From: Flavonifractor sp052065355
Lineage (GTDB): Bacteria > Bacillota > Clostridia > Oscillospirales > Oscillospiraceae
Reading direction: 5' to 3'
Assembly (NCBI RefSeq): GCF_052065355.1
Contig: NZ_JBQHUF010000004.1
Coordinates: 163,887 to 227,886, forward strand
Length of the DNA: 64,000 nucleotides
The notes beneath the pieces are model-generated. The model made no database searches and was not told the origin of the DNA. It saw only the letters and a program-made list of their open reading frames with translations. Below, in pieces: positions 51,440 through 59,717 of the stretch. The position numbers and the translations under genes are program-made. Position 1 is the stretch's first letter, and each line of letters begins with the position of its first letter.

Positions 51440-52885
51440 ATGAAGGAACATATGAATTACACCCTGCTCTGCGATTTCTACGAGCTGACCATGGGCAACG
51501 GCTACTTCCAGACGGAGGGATACGCCAACCAGATCTGCTACTTTGATATTTTCTTCCGCAACGTCCCCGACGGGGGCGGCTTTGCCATCGCCGCCGGCCT
51601 GGAACAGGTCATCGACTACGTGGAGCGGCTCCACTTCGACGAGGAGGATATTTCCTACCTGCGGAACAAGGGCTGCTTCTGCGAAGGCTTTTTGGAGTAC
51701 CTGAAGACCTTCCGCTTCACCGGCGACATCTGGGCGGTGCCCGAGGGCACCCCCATTTTCCCCCGGGAGCCGATCCTCACTGTCCGCGCACCTGCCATTG
51801 AGGCTCAGTTTATCGAGACCTTCCTGCTGCTCACCCTGAACCACCAGTCTCTCATCGCCACCAAGACCAACCGCATCGTGCGGGCGGCGGACGGACGGCC
51901 GGTGAGCGAGTTCGGTTCCCGCCGGGCACAGGGTCCCGACGCGGCCCTGCTGGGTGCGAGAGCCTCCTATATCGCCGGGTGCGCCGGTACCGCCTGCACC
52001 CTGGCTGACGAGATGTACGGCTCCCCCGCCGGAGGCACCATGGCCCACTCCTGGGTCCAGATGTTCCCCGACGAGTACACCGCCTTCAAGACCTACTGCC
52101 AGCTCTATCCCCACTCCGCCACCCTGCTGGTGGACACCTATAACGTGCTCAAGTCCGGCGTTCCCAACGCCATCCGCGCGTTCAAGGAAGTGCTGCTGCC
52201 TCAGGGCATCACCAGCTGCGCCATCCGGCTGGACAGCGGCGATCTGACCTACCTGTCCCGGAAAGCCAGAAAAATGCTGGACGCGGCGGGACTCACCGAG
52301 TGCAAGATCGTGGCCTCCAACTCCCTGGACGAGTATATCATCCGGGATCTGCTGCTCCAGGGCGCCAAGATCGACTCCTTCGGCGTGGGTGAGCGGCTGA
52401 TCACCTCCAAGAGCGAGCCGGTGTTCGGCGGGGTGTACAAGCTGGCGGCTGTGGAGGACAAGGAAGGGAACATCATCCCCAAGATCAAGATCAGCGCCAA
52501 TCCGGACAAGATCACCAATCCTCACTTCAAGAAGGTGTACCGGCTCTTCGACAACGAGACCGGAAAGGCCTTTGCCGACCTGATCACCCTCCACGACGAG
52601 GTGGTGGACGACACCCGGCCTCTGGAGCTCTTTGATCCCGACGCCACCTGGAAGCGGAGCGTATTCACCAACTTCACCGCCAAGGAGCTGCTGGTGCCCA
52701 TCTTCCGGGGCGGCAAGCGGGTATACCAGTCTCCTCCCATCGCCGAGATGCGAGCCTGGTGCGCCGGGCAGATTGACCTGCTGTGGGACGAGGTCAAGCG
52801 CTTCGAGAACCCCCACAATTACTACGTGGATCTGTCCCAGCGGCTATGGGACATCAAACAGAATCTGCTCAAGCAGCAGGGATAA
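51440..52885 (+). CDS. pncB: Nicotinate phosphoribosyltransferase
   Basis: A 481-residue enzyme of NAD salvage that joins nicotinate and PRPP. Typical parts: LCDFYELTMGNGYFQTEGYA, the EFGSRRAQGPDAALLGARAS active-site region, MAHSWVQMFPDEYTAF and IRLDSGDLTYLSRKARKMLD. The start is ATG 51440 with GGGAGG 10 bases upstream. The nicotinamidase-like gene directly before it completes a two-step salvage route. A strong terminator follows. Confidence 0.94.
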   Translation: MKEHMNYTLLCDFYELTMGNGYFQTEGYANQICYFDIFFRNVPDGGGFAIAAGLEQVIDYVERLHFDEEDISYLRNKGCFCEGFLEYLKTFRFTGDIWAVPEGTPIFPREPILTVRAPAIEAQFIETFLLLTLNHQSLIATKTNRIVRAADGRPVSEFGSRRAQGPDAALLGARASYIAGCAGTACTLADEMYGSPAGGTMAHSWVQMFPDEYTAFKTYCQLYPHSATLLVDTYNVLKSGVPNAIRAFKEVLLPQGITSCAIRLDSGDLTYLSRKARKMLDAAGLTECKIVASNSLDEYIIRDLLLQGAKIDSFGVGERLITSKSEPVFGGVYKLAAVEDKEGNIIPKIKISANPDKITNPHFKKVYRLFDNETGKAFADLITLHDEVVDDTRPLELFDPDATWKRSVFTNFTAKELLVPIFRGGKRVYQSPPIAEMRAWCAGQIDLLWDEVKRFENPHNYYVDLSQRLWDIKQNLLKQQG

Positions 52886-52887
52886 AC

Positions 52888-52929
52888 AAAAAATCTGCGC
52901 GTTCCAAGGATGGAACGCGCAGATTTTTT
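52888..52929. terminator. Terminator of the NAD-salvage operon
   Basis: A 19-bp perfect stem (52888-52906 with 52911-52929, loop AGGA) starts with six A and ends with six T, so it can work in both directions. Confidence 0.93.
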
Positions 52930-52942
52930 ATACGCGCCGGAC

Positions 52943-52976
52943 AAAAAGCGGCGGATGGATGCCCATCCGCCGCTTT
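52943..52976 (-). terminator. Terminator of the small P-loop protein gene
   Basis: AAAGCGGCGGATGG (52945-52958) pairs perfectly with 52963-52976; read on the minus strand it ends in CTTTTTG. It lies 24 bases after the stop of the minus-strand gene. Confidence 0.85.
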
Positions 52977-52999
52977 CGACGTGCAATTTATTTGGCCGC

Positions 53000-53413
53000 T
53001 CAGAAATACTTCTTGATGCCCTCAGTGGCCAGAGAAGCGTCGGCGCTGATGGTGACGGTGAACTTGATGTTGTTCTTCTCGGAGAAGCTGTTCAGCCAGT
53101 CCAGGAAGTCCTCAACAGCGTGATCGGTGGCCTCGGAGCCCACGATCTTGGTCAGGCTGTCGATGAAAATATGGGTAATGTCGTAGTTGCCGGCATACAG
53201 GCCGCTGATGAAGCCCTTCAGGAAATCATAGCTGCCCATGTCGTAGTGGCTGGCCTCGACCAGACGGATCTTATAGTGAATATCATAAGTCAGCTTGGGC
53301 CCGCGCTCAATGCAGACAACATTACCGTTCTCGCTGTGCACAGCGGAATTAATGAGCTCGATCATTTGCTTGGTCTTACCGGTGCCCTTGACGCCCATGA
53401 TCACTCTCACCAT
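53000..53413 (-). CDS. Small P-loop ATP-binding protein
   Basis: A 137-residue protein that begins MVRVIMGVKGTGKTKQMIEL; GVKGTGKT (7-14) is a Walker A. THIFIDSLTKIV near residue 90 could be Walker B. Its codon use is visibly less GC-rich than the neighbours, as is often seen in highly expressed genes. ATG 53413 has AAGGAG 8 bases upstream; a strong promoter and a GC-rich hairpin (53439-53457) precede it. I cannot assign a function; clostridial homologues are usually annotated only as ATP-binding proteins. No partner gene is adjacent. Confidence 0.75.
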   Translation of the reverse strand: MVRVIMGVKGTGKTKQMIELINSAVHSENGNVVCIERGPKLTYDIHYKIRLVEASHYDMGSYDFLKGFISGLYAGNYDITHIFIDSLTKIVGSEATDHAVEDFLDWLNSFSEKNNIKFTVTISADASLATEGIKKYF

Positions 53414-53465
53414 AGTTATCACTCCTTCTTAGTACGCCGGGACTCGCCCCCGGCCTGGTGCATTT

Positions 53466-53494
53466 ATGTTACCATTTTTGCCGTTGGATTGCAA
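53466..53494 (-). promoter_or_regulatory. Promoter of the small P-loop protein gene
   Basis: On the minus strand TTGCAA (53489-53494) and TAACAT (53466-53471) with a 17-base spacer. Confidence 0.68.
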
Positions 53495-53535
53495 CTGATT
53501 TGCTGAAGTTCACAAAAAATTCCGAAGTAGACCGC

Positions 53536-54870
53536 TCAGCCCAGGCGAGCCTCCAGCTCCGCCTTCTTATCCTCGTAGCCGGGCTTGCCCAGCAGAGCAT
53601 ACATGTTATTCTTGTAGGCCTCCACGCCGGGCTGGTCGAAGGGGTTGATCTCCAGCAGGTAGCCGGACAGGCCGCAGGCGTACTCAAAGAAATAGATCAG
53701 CGCGCCTACGCTCTTGGCGCAGCGGTCGGGAACGGTGACCATCAGGTTGGGCACGCCGCCGTCCACATGGGCCAGCAGAGTGCCCCGCATGGCCTGCTCG
53801 GCCACGAAGGACAGGTCCTTGCCTGCCAGGAAGTTCAGGCCGTCCACGTTGTCCGGGTCGTGGGGGATCGCCACCGTGCCGCGGCTCTTCTCAAAGCGCA
53901 CCACGGTCTCCAGCATGAGCCGCTCGCCCTGCTGGATGTACTGGCCCATGGAGTGCAGGTCGGCGGTGAATTCCACGCTGGCGGGGAAGAGCGCCTTGCC
54001 GTCCTTGCCCTCGGTCTCGCCGAAGAGCTGCTTCCACCACTCGCCGAAGAAGCGGAAGGAGGGCTCATACCCCACCAGGATCTCCACCTTCTTGCCGGCG
54101 GTGTACAGGGCGTGACGGGCGGCGGCGTACTGCCAGGCGGGGTTGTCCGCGCCGGGCACGGCCAGGGCCTCCATGGCCTCCTGAGCACCGGCCATCAGCT
54201 CCACGATATCCACGCCGGCGCAGGCGATGGGCAGCAGGCCCACGGCGGTGAGCACGGAGTAGCGGCCGCCCACGTTGTCAGGCACCACGAACTCCTCGTA
54301 GCCCTCGGCGTCGGCCAGGCCCTTCAGGGCGCCCTTCTTGGCGTCGGTGGTGGCATAAATGCGCTTGCGGGCCTCCTCCTTGCCGTACTTTTCCTCCAGC
54401 AGGTTCTTGAAAATACGGAAAGCCACGGCGGGCTCGGTGGTGGTGCCCGACTTGGAGATCACGTTGATGGACCAGTCCTTATCCTTAATGAGGTCGATGA
54501 CCTCCAGCATGGCGTCGGCAGACAGGCCGTTGCCGGCAAAGTAGATGTCGGGACCGTCCTTGTGGGTCAGGTTGAAGTTGGGGGAATTCACCAGCTCCAC
54601 CACGGCACGGGCGCCCAGGTAGGAACCGCCGATACCGATGACCACCAGGGCCTGGGAGTTCTTGCGGATGCGCTCCGCCGCCGCCTGGATGCGGACGAAT
54701 TCTTCTTTATCATAGTCCCGGGGCAGGTGCACCCAGCCGGTATAGTCGCCGCCCAGACCGCTGCCGTCTTCCAGCTTGGTCCGGCCGCTCTCCAGGGCAT
54801 CCATCCGGCTGGTCAGCCAGTCCTGGGGCAGAAACGGGATCGCGTTGGAGGTGTCAAATTTGATCATCAT
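53536..54870 (-). CDS. pgi: Glucose-6-phosphate isomerase
   Basis: A 444-residue enzyme of the short Firmicute type that interconverts glucose 6-phosphate and fructose 6-phosphate. Substrate and catalytic regions visible are VVIGIGGSYLGARAVVEL, INVISKSGTTTEPAVAFR, DNVGGRYSVLTAVGLLP and KVEILVGYEPSFRFFGEW. ATG 54870 is chosen because AAGGAG precedes it by 10 bases and the promoter at 54917-54945 rules out the longer reading. It is a single-gene unit. Confidence 0.96.
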   Translation of the reverse strand: MMIKFDTSNAIPFLPQDWLTSRMDALESGRTKLEDGSGLGGDYTGWVHLPRDYDKEEFVRIQAAAERIRKNSQALVVIGIGGSYLGARAVVELVNSPNFNLTHKDGPDIYFAGNGLSADAMLEVIDLIKDKDWSINVISKSGTTTEPAVAFRIFKNLLEEKYGKEEARKRIYATTDAKKGALKGLADAEGYEEFVVPDNVGGRYSVLTAVGLLPIACAGVDIVELMAGAQEAMEALAVPGADNPAWQYAAARHALYTAGKKVEILVGYEPSFRFFGEWWKQLFGETEGKDGKALFPASVEFTADLHSMGQYIQQGERLMLETVVRFEKSRGTVAIPHDPDNVDGLNFLAGKDLSFVAEQAMRGTLLAHVDGGVPNLMVTVPDRCAKSVGALIYFFEYACGLSGYLLEINPFDQPGVEAYKNNMYALLGKPGYEDKKAELEARLG

Positions 54871-54916
54871 AGTGACGTCACTCCTTATCTTTTTGCAGTG
54901 GGAATGGTATATGCTT

Positions 54917-54945
54917 ATCATACACCGCTCAGGAAGATTTGACCA
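54917..54945 (-). promoter_or_regulatory. pgi promoter
   Basis: On the minus strand TGGTCA (54940-54945) and TATGAT (54917-54922) with a 17-base spacer. Confidence 0.58.
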
Positions 54946-54981
54946 GAGAAAAAAGGCGCGTCCAACGGAAATTTTTTCAAG

Positions 54982-56946
54982 TCACGCCCGGCGGATCAGC
55001 ACCGTGTTGTCGTTCATGGTGGTGGCCTCGCCCAGGTCGCTGAGCCGGGGGTGGGTCAGGCAATTGACGGTGTTTTTGCCGGGATAGACCCCCTCGGCCA
55101 CCACCGTGCCGGGAGCCACTTTCCGGTCCAGAAGCACCGGACAGGTCATCTCCCCCAGCTCATTGGACAGCACCGCCCGGTCCCCGTGGGACAGGCCCAG
55201 GGCGGCGGCGTCTCCGCTGTTCATCCGCACCGCCATCTCTCCCCGCAGGGCGGTCAGCGCCCCGCTCTCATTGAAGGAGGAGTTGAGGGTATGGACCGCC
55301 GGAGCGCACACCAGCCGGAAAGGCTCTTCCCCGCCGTGGGGGGGATACCAGGTGATGGGGGCGGGGTCGGCCAGATGGATTTTCCCGTCCGCCGTCTCCA
55401 CTGGCAGAGGGAAGGGGGCGTCCAGCACCACCGGCTCCCCCGCCAACACCTGTTTCTTCTGCTCCTTCGTCAGATAGGGACAGCCCTCCACCATCTCCCG
55501 GCACAGCTCCCCGACACTTCTCTGAAAGTGAGAGTCCTTTACACCCAAAACCCGGGCCAGCAGGGAGAACACCTGCCAGTTGCCCTTCACCTCTCCCGGC
55601 GGGTCGATCACCGGGCGCACGTACTGAATCTGCCGGTAGCCGTAGGGGGTGTACAAGTCCTCGGTCTCCACCATGTAGGGGGCAGGCAGGAGGATGTCGG
55701 CGTATTTGGCCGTATCGGTCATGTATCGCTCATGGACAATGGTAAACAGGTCCTCCCGCTCCAGGCCACGGAGGACGGCGTTCTGGTCGGAGGTCACCGC
55801 CGCCGGGTTGGCGTGGTAGACATACAGGCTGTGGATGGGGGTGCGGACCCCCTCACCAGCCAAAGCGGGTCCCAGCTGGTTGATGTTCACCCGCTGCGTG
55901 CCGGGCTTGGCCAGCCGGGGCAGCTTCACCAGGGACTTATCCACCAGGCTGGGGGAAGAGCACACCCCATAGGTGCCGCCGCCCCGTTTGGCCCAGGCGC
56001 CCACAGCGGCGGGGAGGGCGGCGATCGCCCGGGTGGCCTCGCCGCCGTTGCCGCTGCGGGAGAAACCGCTGCCCAGCACGATGCAGGGGGCTTTGGCCCT
56101 CCCGTAGGCCCGGGCCAGGGTGCGGACAGTCTCCGGCTCCAGACCGGTGATGGCCTGGGTGGCCTCCGGCGTCCAGCGGTCCAGGGTGGCCTTCAGCGAC
56201 CCCCAGCCGGTGGTGTGGGCGGCGAGATACTGCTCGTCGGTGAGGCCCTCCGCCGCCAGTACCTGGAGGATGGACAGGGCCAGAGCACCGTCGCTCCCCG
56301 GCTTGACCAGAATGCTTTCGTCCGCCAGGACGGCGGATGGATTTTCATACACGTCAATGAGGATGACCCTGGCTCCTTTGGTCTTTGCCTGCCGGATGAT
56401 GGGAGCCAGGTGGGCCCGGGTGGCGGGCACATTGGTGGACCACAGCAGGATGTAATCGCTCTCCGCCACATCCCAGGGGGACAGGTCGCAGGACTTCCCC
56501 ATCACACTTTCCCAACCAGCGGACTTGCCCGAGCTGCACAGGGTGCGCACCAGCTCACTGGCTCCCAGGGCGTGGAAGAAGCCCTCGCCGCAGTTGCGGT
56601 GGACGGCTCCCATGGTACCGGCGTAGGAGTAGGGCAGAATGGTCTCCGCCCCATATCGGGCAATGAGCTCCTTCCAGCGTCCGGCGATCTCCTCCGCCGC
56701 CTCCTGCCAGGAGATGGGGGCAAACTTACCCTCCCCCTTTTTCCCCGTCCGGCGGAGGGGGGTGAGGATGCGCTCCGGGCTGTGGATGGACTGGGGCAGG
56801 TCCCGCAGCTTGGCGCACACCCAGCCGTTGGTATAGGGGTTGGCCGGGTCGCCGGTGATGGCGGTGATCCGGTCCCCGTCGGTCTCCACCAGCAGGGAGC
56901 AGCCCTCAGGGCAGTCGTAGGGACAGGCGGAACGATAGGTAGGCAT
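54982..56946 (-). CDS. Molybdopterin-dependent oxidoreductase with N-terminal 4Fe-4S site
   Basis: A 654-residue enzyme of the DMSO reductase/formate dehydrogenase superfamily. Cys8, Cys12, Cys16 and Cys44 (SACPYDCPEGCSLLV; NGWVCAKL) form the 4Fe-4S site. The cofactor domain follows (YSYAGTMGAVHRNCGEGFF, DYILLWSTNVPATRAHLAPI, ILVKPGSDGALALSILQVL), and a C-terminal cap domain has MNSGDAAALGLSHGDRAVL. There is no Tat signal, so it acts in the cytoplasm. The ligand residue to molybdenum or tungsten is probably Cys or Ser in the LCSSGKS region. No small subunit or cofactor gene is nearby, and the substrate is unknown. AAAGGAGG precedes ATG 56946. Confidence 0.88.
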   Translation of the reverse strand: MPTYRSACPYDCPEGCSLLVETDGDRITAITGDPANPYTNGWVCAKLRDLPQSIHSPERILTPLRRTGKKGEGKFAPISWQEAAEEIAGRWKELIARYGAETILPYSYAGTMGAVHRNCGEGFFHALGASELVRTLCSSGKSAGWESVMGKSCDLSPWDVAESDYILLWSTNVPATRAHLAPIIRQAKTKGARVILIDVYENPSAVLADESILVKPGSDGALALSILQVLAAEGLTDEQYLAAHTTGWGSLKATLDRWTPEATQAITGLEPETVRTLARAYGRAKAPCIVLGSGFSRSGNGGEATRAIAALPAAVGAWAKRGGGTYGVCSSPSLVDKSLVKLPRLAKPGTQRVNINQLGPALAGEGVRTPIHSLYVYHANPAAVTSDQNAVLRGLEREDLFTIVHERYMTDTAKYADILLPAPYMVETEDLYTPYGYRQIQYVRPVIDPPGEVKGNWQVFSLLARVLGVKDSHFQRSVGELCREMVEGCPYLTKEQKKQVLAGEPVVLDAPFPLPVETADGKIHLADPAPITWYPPHGGEEPFRLVCAPAVHTLNSSFNESGALTALRGEMAVRMNSGDAAALGLSHGDRAVLSNELGEMTCPVLLDRKVAPGTVVAEGVYPGKNTVNCLTHPRLSDLGEATTMNDNTVLIRRA

Positions 56947-56964
56947 AAGAAATCCTCCTTTTGA

Positions 56965-56994
56965 AAAAAAGGCCGCCGATCGGCGGCCTTTTTT
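56965..56994. terminator. Palindromic terminator upstream of the molybdopterin enzyme gene
   Basis: A perfect 30-base palindrome: six A, GGCCGCCGATCGGCGGCC, six T. On the minus strand it lies right after the duplicated UPF0210 gene end at 57005-57036 and before the ribosome binding site of the oxidoreductase, so it was probably the original UPF0210 terminator. Confidence 0.85.
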
Positions 56995-57004
56995 CTATTA
57001 GTTT

Positions 57005-57036
57005 TTCAGGCTCTGCAGCGGCGCGGGGATCCGGCC
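57005..57036 (-). pseudogene. Duplicated 3' end of the UPF0210 gene
   Basis: Thirty-two bases match 57202-57233, the end of the UPF0210 gene, with a period of 197 bases. Read on the minus strand the copy encodes GRIPAPLQSLKN and a stop, identical to the real C-terminus. The five base differences within these codons are all synonymous, so this is a remnant of a homologous gene copy and not random sequence. Confidence 0.8.
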
Positions 57037-57038
57037 AT

Positions 57039-57176
57039 CCCAGGCGGGCAAGCCCGCCTGGGTCCCCAAAGGCAATCTTACTTGCTCGGGCCAAATGAAT
57101 TGGCCCTGCGCCAAGGTTTTGCGCCTCCAGCGCAAAACGCTTGTACGGCGCAAAGCGCCGCCCCATCTGCGATGGG
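57039..57176. repeat. Array of five perfect hairpins between the two UPF0210 gene ends
   Basis: Five perfect stems follow one another: 57039-57062 (11 bp), 57088-57106 (7 bp), 57117-57137 (8 bp), 57146-57160 (6 bp) and 57162-57176 (6 bp). Together with a CCCCGGGG palindrome at 57178-57185 they fill the sequence between the duplicated gene ends. The reading frame through it has no ribosome binding site, so a coding role is unlikely. It looks like a small mobile or repeat element, or a structured RNA. Confidence 0.6.
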
Positions 57177-57194
57177 TCCCCGGGGCGGCCGTTT

Positions 57195-58553
57195 TTAATT
57201 CTTCAGGCTCTGCAGCGGTGCAGGGATACGGCCGCCGCGGGCAATGAACGCCTCGGCGCTCTGGGGATGGACGGGCATGACGGGGGCGGAGCCCAGCAGG
57301 CCGCCGAACTCCACGGTGTCACCCACCACCTTGCCGGGAGCGGGGATGATACGCACGGCGGTGGTCTTGGAGTTGACCATGCCGATGGCAGCCTCGTCGG
57401 CGATGATGGCGGAGATGGTGGCGGCGGAGGTGTCGCCGGGGACGGCGATCATGTCCAGTCCCACAGAGCAGACGCAGGTCATGGCCTCCAGCTTGTCCAG
57501 GTGGAGCACGCCGGAGCGGGCGGCGGCGATCATACCTTCGTCCTCACTGACGGGGATGAAGGCGCCGGACAGGCCGCCCACGTGGGAAGAGGCCATAACG
57601 CCGCCCTTCTTCACCGCGTCGTTGAGCAGGGCCAGAGCGGCGGTGGTGCCGTGAGTGCCGCAGGTCTCCAGGCCCATCTCCTCCAGGATACGGGCCACGG
57701 AGTCCCCGATGGCGGGGGTGGGAGCCAGGGACAGGTCCACAATGCCGAAGGGTACGCCCAGACGGCGGCTGGCCTCCTGGGCCACCAGCTGACCCATACG
57801 GGTCACCCGGAAGGCGGTCTTCTTGATGGTCTCAGCCACCACGTCGAAGGGCATGCCCTTCACCGCCTTCAGGGCGTGGTGTACCACGCCGGGGCCGGAG
57901 ACACCCACGTTGATGACGCAGTCGCCCTCGCCGGGGCCGTGGAAGGCGCCGGCCATGAAGGGGTTATCCTCCACGGCGTTGCAGAAGACCACCAGCTTGG
58001 CGCAGCCGAAGCCGCCCTGATCGGCGGTCATCTCGGCGCACTCCTTGATGACACGGCCCATGACGCCCACGGCGTTCATGTTGATGCCCGCCCGGGTGGA
58101 GCCCACGTTGACGGAGGAGCACACCAGATCGGTGCGGGCCAGGGCCTCGGGAATGGAGCCGATAAGCTTCCGGTCGGCCTGGGTAGCACCCTTCTGCACC
58201 AGGGCAGAGAAGCCGCCGATGAAGTTGACCCCTACCGCCTTGGCGGCGCTGTCCAGCGCCACGGCGAAGGGAACGTAGTTATTGGTCTCGGAGGCGCCGG
58301 CCACCAGTGCGATGGGGGTTACCGAGATCCGCTTGTTGACGATGGGGATGCCGAATTCCGCCTCAATGGCCTCGCCGGTCGCCACCAGGCGCTCTGCCCG
58401 GCGGGTGATCTTGTCGTAGATCTTGCGGCAGGCCACATTGGGGTCGGGATCGGCGCAGTCCAGCAGGGAGATGCCCATGGTGATGGTGCGCACGTCCAGA
58501 TGCTGCTGGTCGATCATGTTAATGGTATCCAGAATTTCGTTGGTGTTAATCAT
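57195..58553 (-). CDS. UPF0210 / DUF711 (PFL-fold family) protein
   Basis: A 452-residue protein starting MINTNEILDTINMIDQQHLD and rich in glycine loops such as VGGLSGAFIPVSEDEGMI, GGFGCAKLVVFCNAVEDNP and GFGC-like turns. UPF0210 proteins share the fold of glycyl-radical enzymes but lack a radical loop, and their function is unknown. In many Firmicutes the gene directly follows a small ACT-domain gene, as here (58728-58997), which suggests regulation by an amino acid or similar ligand. AAGGAG precedes ATG 58553. The gene is flanked by the hairpin element and a GC-rich spacer. Confidence 0.9.
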   Translation of the reverse strand: MINTNEILDTINMIDQQHLDVRTITMGISLLDCADPDPNVACRKIYDKITRRAERLVATGEAIEAEFGIPIVNKRISVTPIALVAGASETNNYVPFAVALDSAAKAVGVNFIGGFSALVQKGATQADRKLIGSIPEALARTDLVCSSVNVGSTRAGINMNAVGVMGRVIKECAEMTADQGGFGCAKLVVFCNAVEDNPFMAGAFHGPGEGDCVINVGVSGPGVVHHALKAVKGMPFDVVAETIKKTAFRVTRMGQLVAQEASRRLGVPFGIVDLSLAPTPAIGDSVARILEEMGLETCGTHGTTAALALLNDAVKKGGVMASSHVGGLSGAFIPVSEDEGMIAAARSGVLHLDKLEAMTCVCSVGLDMIAVPGDTSAATISAIIADEAAIGMVNSKTTAVRIIPAPGKVVGDTVEFGGLLGSAPVMPVHPQSAEAFIARGGRIPAPLQSLKN

Positions 58554-58727
58554 AAAATGATGTACTCCTTATGGTCCGCGTACCTGCGGGCTTCTCGTTG
58601 TCACGCTGCGCACGCCTCACGGCCGGGCCGCCTTCCCTCCGTCTCGGGCTGGTCTGCGGGCCACTTTGCGGCCCTCCGCTCGCCCTCGCTCCGGTCCAGG
58701 CTCCCCTGCTCGGCGGCTCCGCGCTTC
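58554..58727. other. GC-rich spacer between UPF0210 and ACT genes
   Basis: A 174-base, very GC-rich stretch separates two genes that normally sit close together. A short hairpin GGGCC-GCAAAGT-GGCCC (minus-strand sense) is present, but there is no T-run, and no gene with a ribosome binding site. It has the look of an inserted repeat, which I cannot test within one window. Confidence 0.45.
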
Positions 58728-58997
58728 TCAAATCCGGTGCATGGCGTTGAAAATGTCCTCACGCTGGGCGCGGATGGACAGATCCCGCTCTTTGCCCTCC
58801 TGCTCCAGCAGGGCGGCCAGCTCGGCGAAGGGCAGATCGCACTGGTTGGCGTCCACCAGCATGACCATGGTGAAGTAGTCCTGCAGAATGGTCTGGCTGA
58901 TGTCCAGGATATTGACGTTGTGCTGGGCCAGCAGGGCGCACACCATGGACATAATGCCCACCCGGTCCTTGCCCAGAACGGTGACGATGGCTCTCAT
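58728..58997 (-). CDS. ACT domain protein (UPF0237)
   Basis: An 89-residue protein consisting of one ACT domain: MRAIVTVLGKDRVGIMSMVC, NILDISQTILQDYFTMVMLV and a C-terminal helix. The gly-containing loop GKDRVGI is the ligand-binding turn of ACT folds. The start is ATG 58997 with AGGAAG 7 bases upstream. It probably acts as a regulatory partner of the UPF0210 protein encoded next (inference from constant gene pairing). Confidence 0.9.
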   Translation of the reverse strand: MRAIVTVLGKDRVGIMSMVCALLAQHNVNILDISQTILQDYFTMVMLVDANQCDLPFAELAALLEQEGKERDLSIRAQREDIFNAMHRI

Positions 58998-59023
58998 ATA
59001 CAGACTTCCTTTCTCTCTTTGCT

Positions 59024-59608
59024 TCATCCCAACTCATCCAAAGTAAGCCCGAAGGCCGGGAGAAAACGCTCCATGAAGTAGTCCACCTCCGGCAGGCCGT
59101 AAGCCTTCAGGGCCTCCAGGGTCTGCTCGGCGGCCTGGCGGAACTCGTTGTTGCCCGCCTTCAGCTCCTCCACACACTTGATGTAGGCGGAGAGCTTGTC
59201 GGCCGCCTTCACCAGAGCGCGGGTGTCCGGGTCATACTCCTCCCGCACCAGAGGCTCATAGGCACCCCGCAGCTCCGGGGGCAGCATGTCCAGCAGCTTG
59301 CCGGCGGACACCTGCTCCACCTGCTTGTAGGCGTCCCGGATGTCGGGGCTGTAATACTTGATGGGGGTGGGCAGATCCCCGGTGAGGATCTCCGGCGCAT
59401 CGTGGTACAGGGCCGCCGCCGCTGCCAGGCCCGGGTCCGCCGGCTTGCCCAGCACGTCCCGCCGGATCACCGCCAGGGTGTGGGCCAGCACCGCCACCAT
59501 GTGGGAATGCTCCTGGATATTTTCCTGAAAGGTATTGCGCATCAGCCCCCAGCGGTTGATGTACCGCATCCGGGAGAGATAGGCGAAAAATGAAAACTGC
59601 CGCTCCAT
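59024..59608 (-). CDS. YfbR-like HD-domain 5'-deoxynucleotidase
   Basis: A 194-residue HD hydrolase. AYLSRMRYINRWGLMRNTFQ followed by ENIQEHSHMV is typical for YfbR. Metal ligands are His34, His69-Asp70 (ALYHDAPEILTGDLPTPIKY) and Asp137 (KAADKLSAYI). YfbR removes phosphate from deoxynucleoside 5'-monophosphates and so shapes dNTP pools. It lies 26 bases before the ACT gene on the same strand. AGGGGGG precedes ATG 59608. Confidence 0.9.
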   Translation of the reverse strand: MERQFSFFAYLSRMRYINRWGLMRNTFQENIQEHSHMVAVLAHTLAVIRRDVLGKPADPGLAAAAALYHDAPEILTGDLPTPIKYYSPDIRDAYKQVEQVSAGKLLDMLPPELRGAYEPLVREEYDPDTRALVKAADKLSAYIKCVEELKAGNNEFRQAAEQTLEALKAYGLPEVDYFMERFLPAFGLTLDELG

Positions 59609-59673
59609 ACCGCGCCCCCCTCAAAAACATGTTATTTTACCATAGCAAGCCAGGACTTGTAAACCCGCATGAC

Positions 59674-59702
59674 AAAAAAGCGCCCCTTAGGGGCGCTTTT
59701 TC
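59674..59702. terminator. Terminator after the HPr-like gene
   Basis: Six A, GCGCCCC, TTA, GGGGCGC and a T-run form a symmetric terminator, read here mainly by the minus-strand gene ending at 59718. Confidence 0.9.
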
Positions 59703-59717
59703 CAAAGCCGGGTCAGC

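Noticed and set aside
56906..57166. Short minus-strand frame running through the hairpin array
   Set aside because: It has no ribosome binding site and crosses a terminator; the hairpins explain the sequence better than a protein does.
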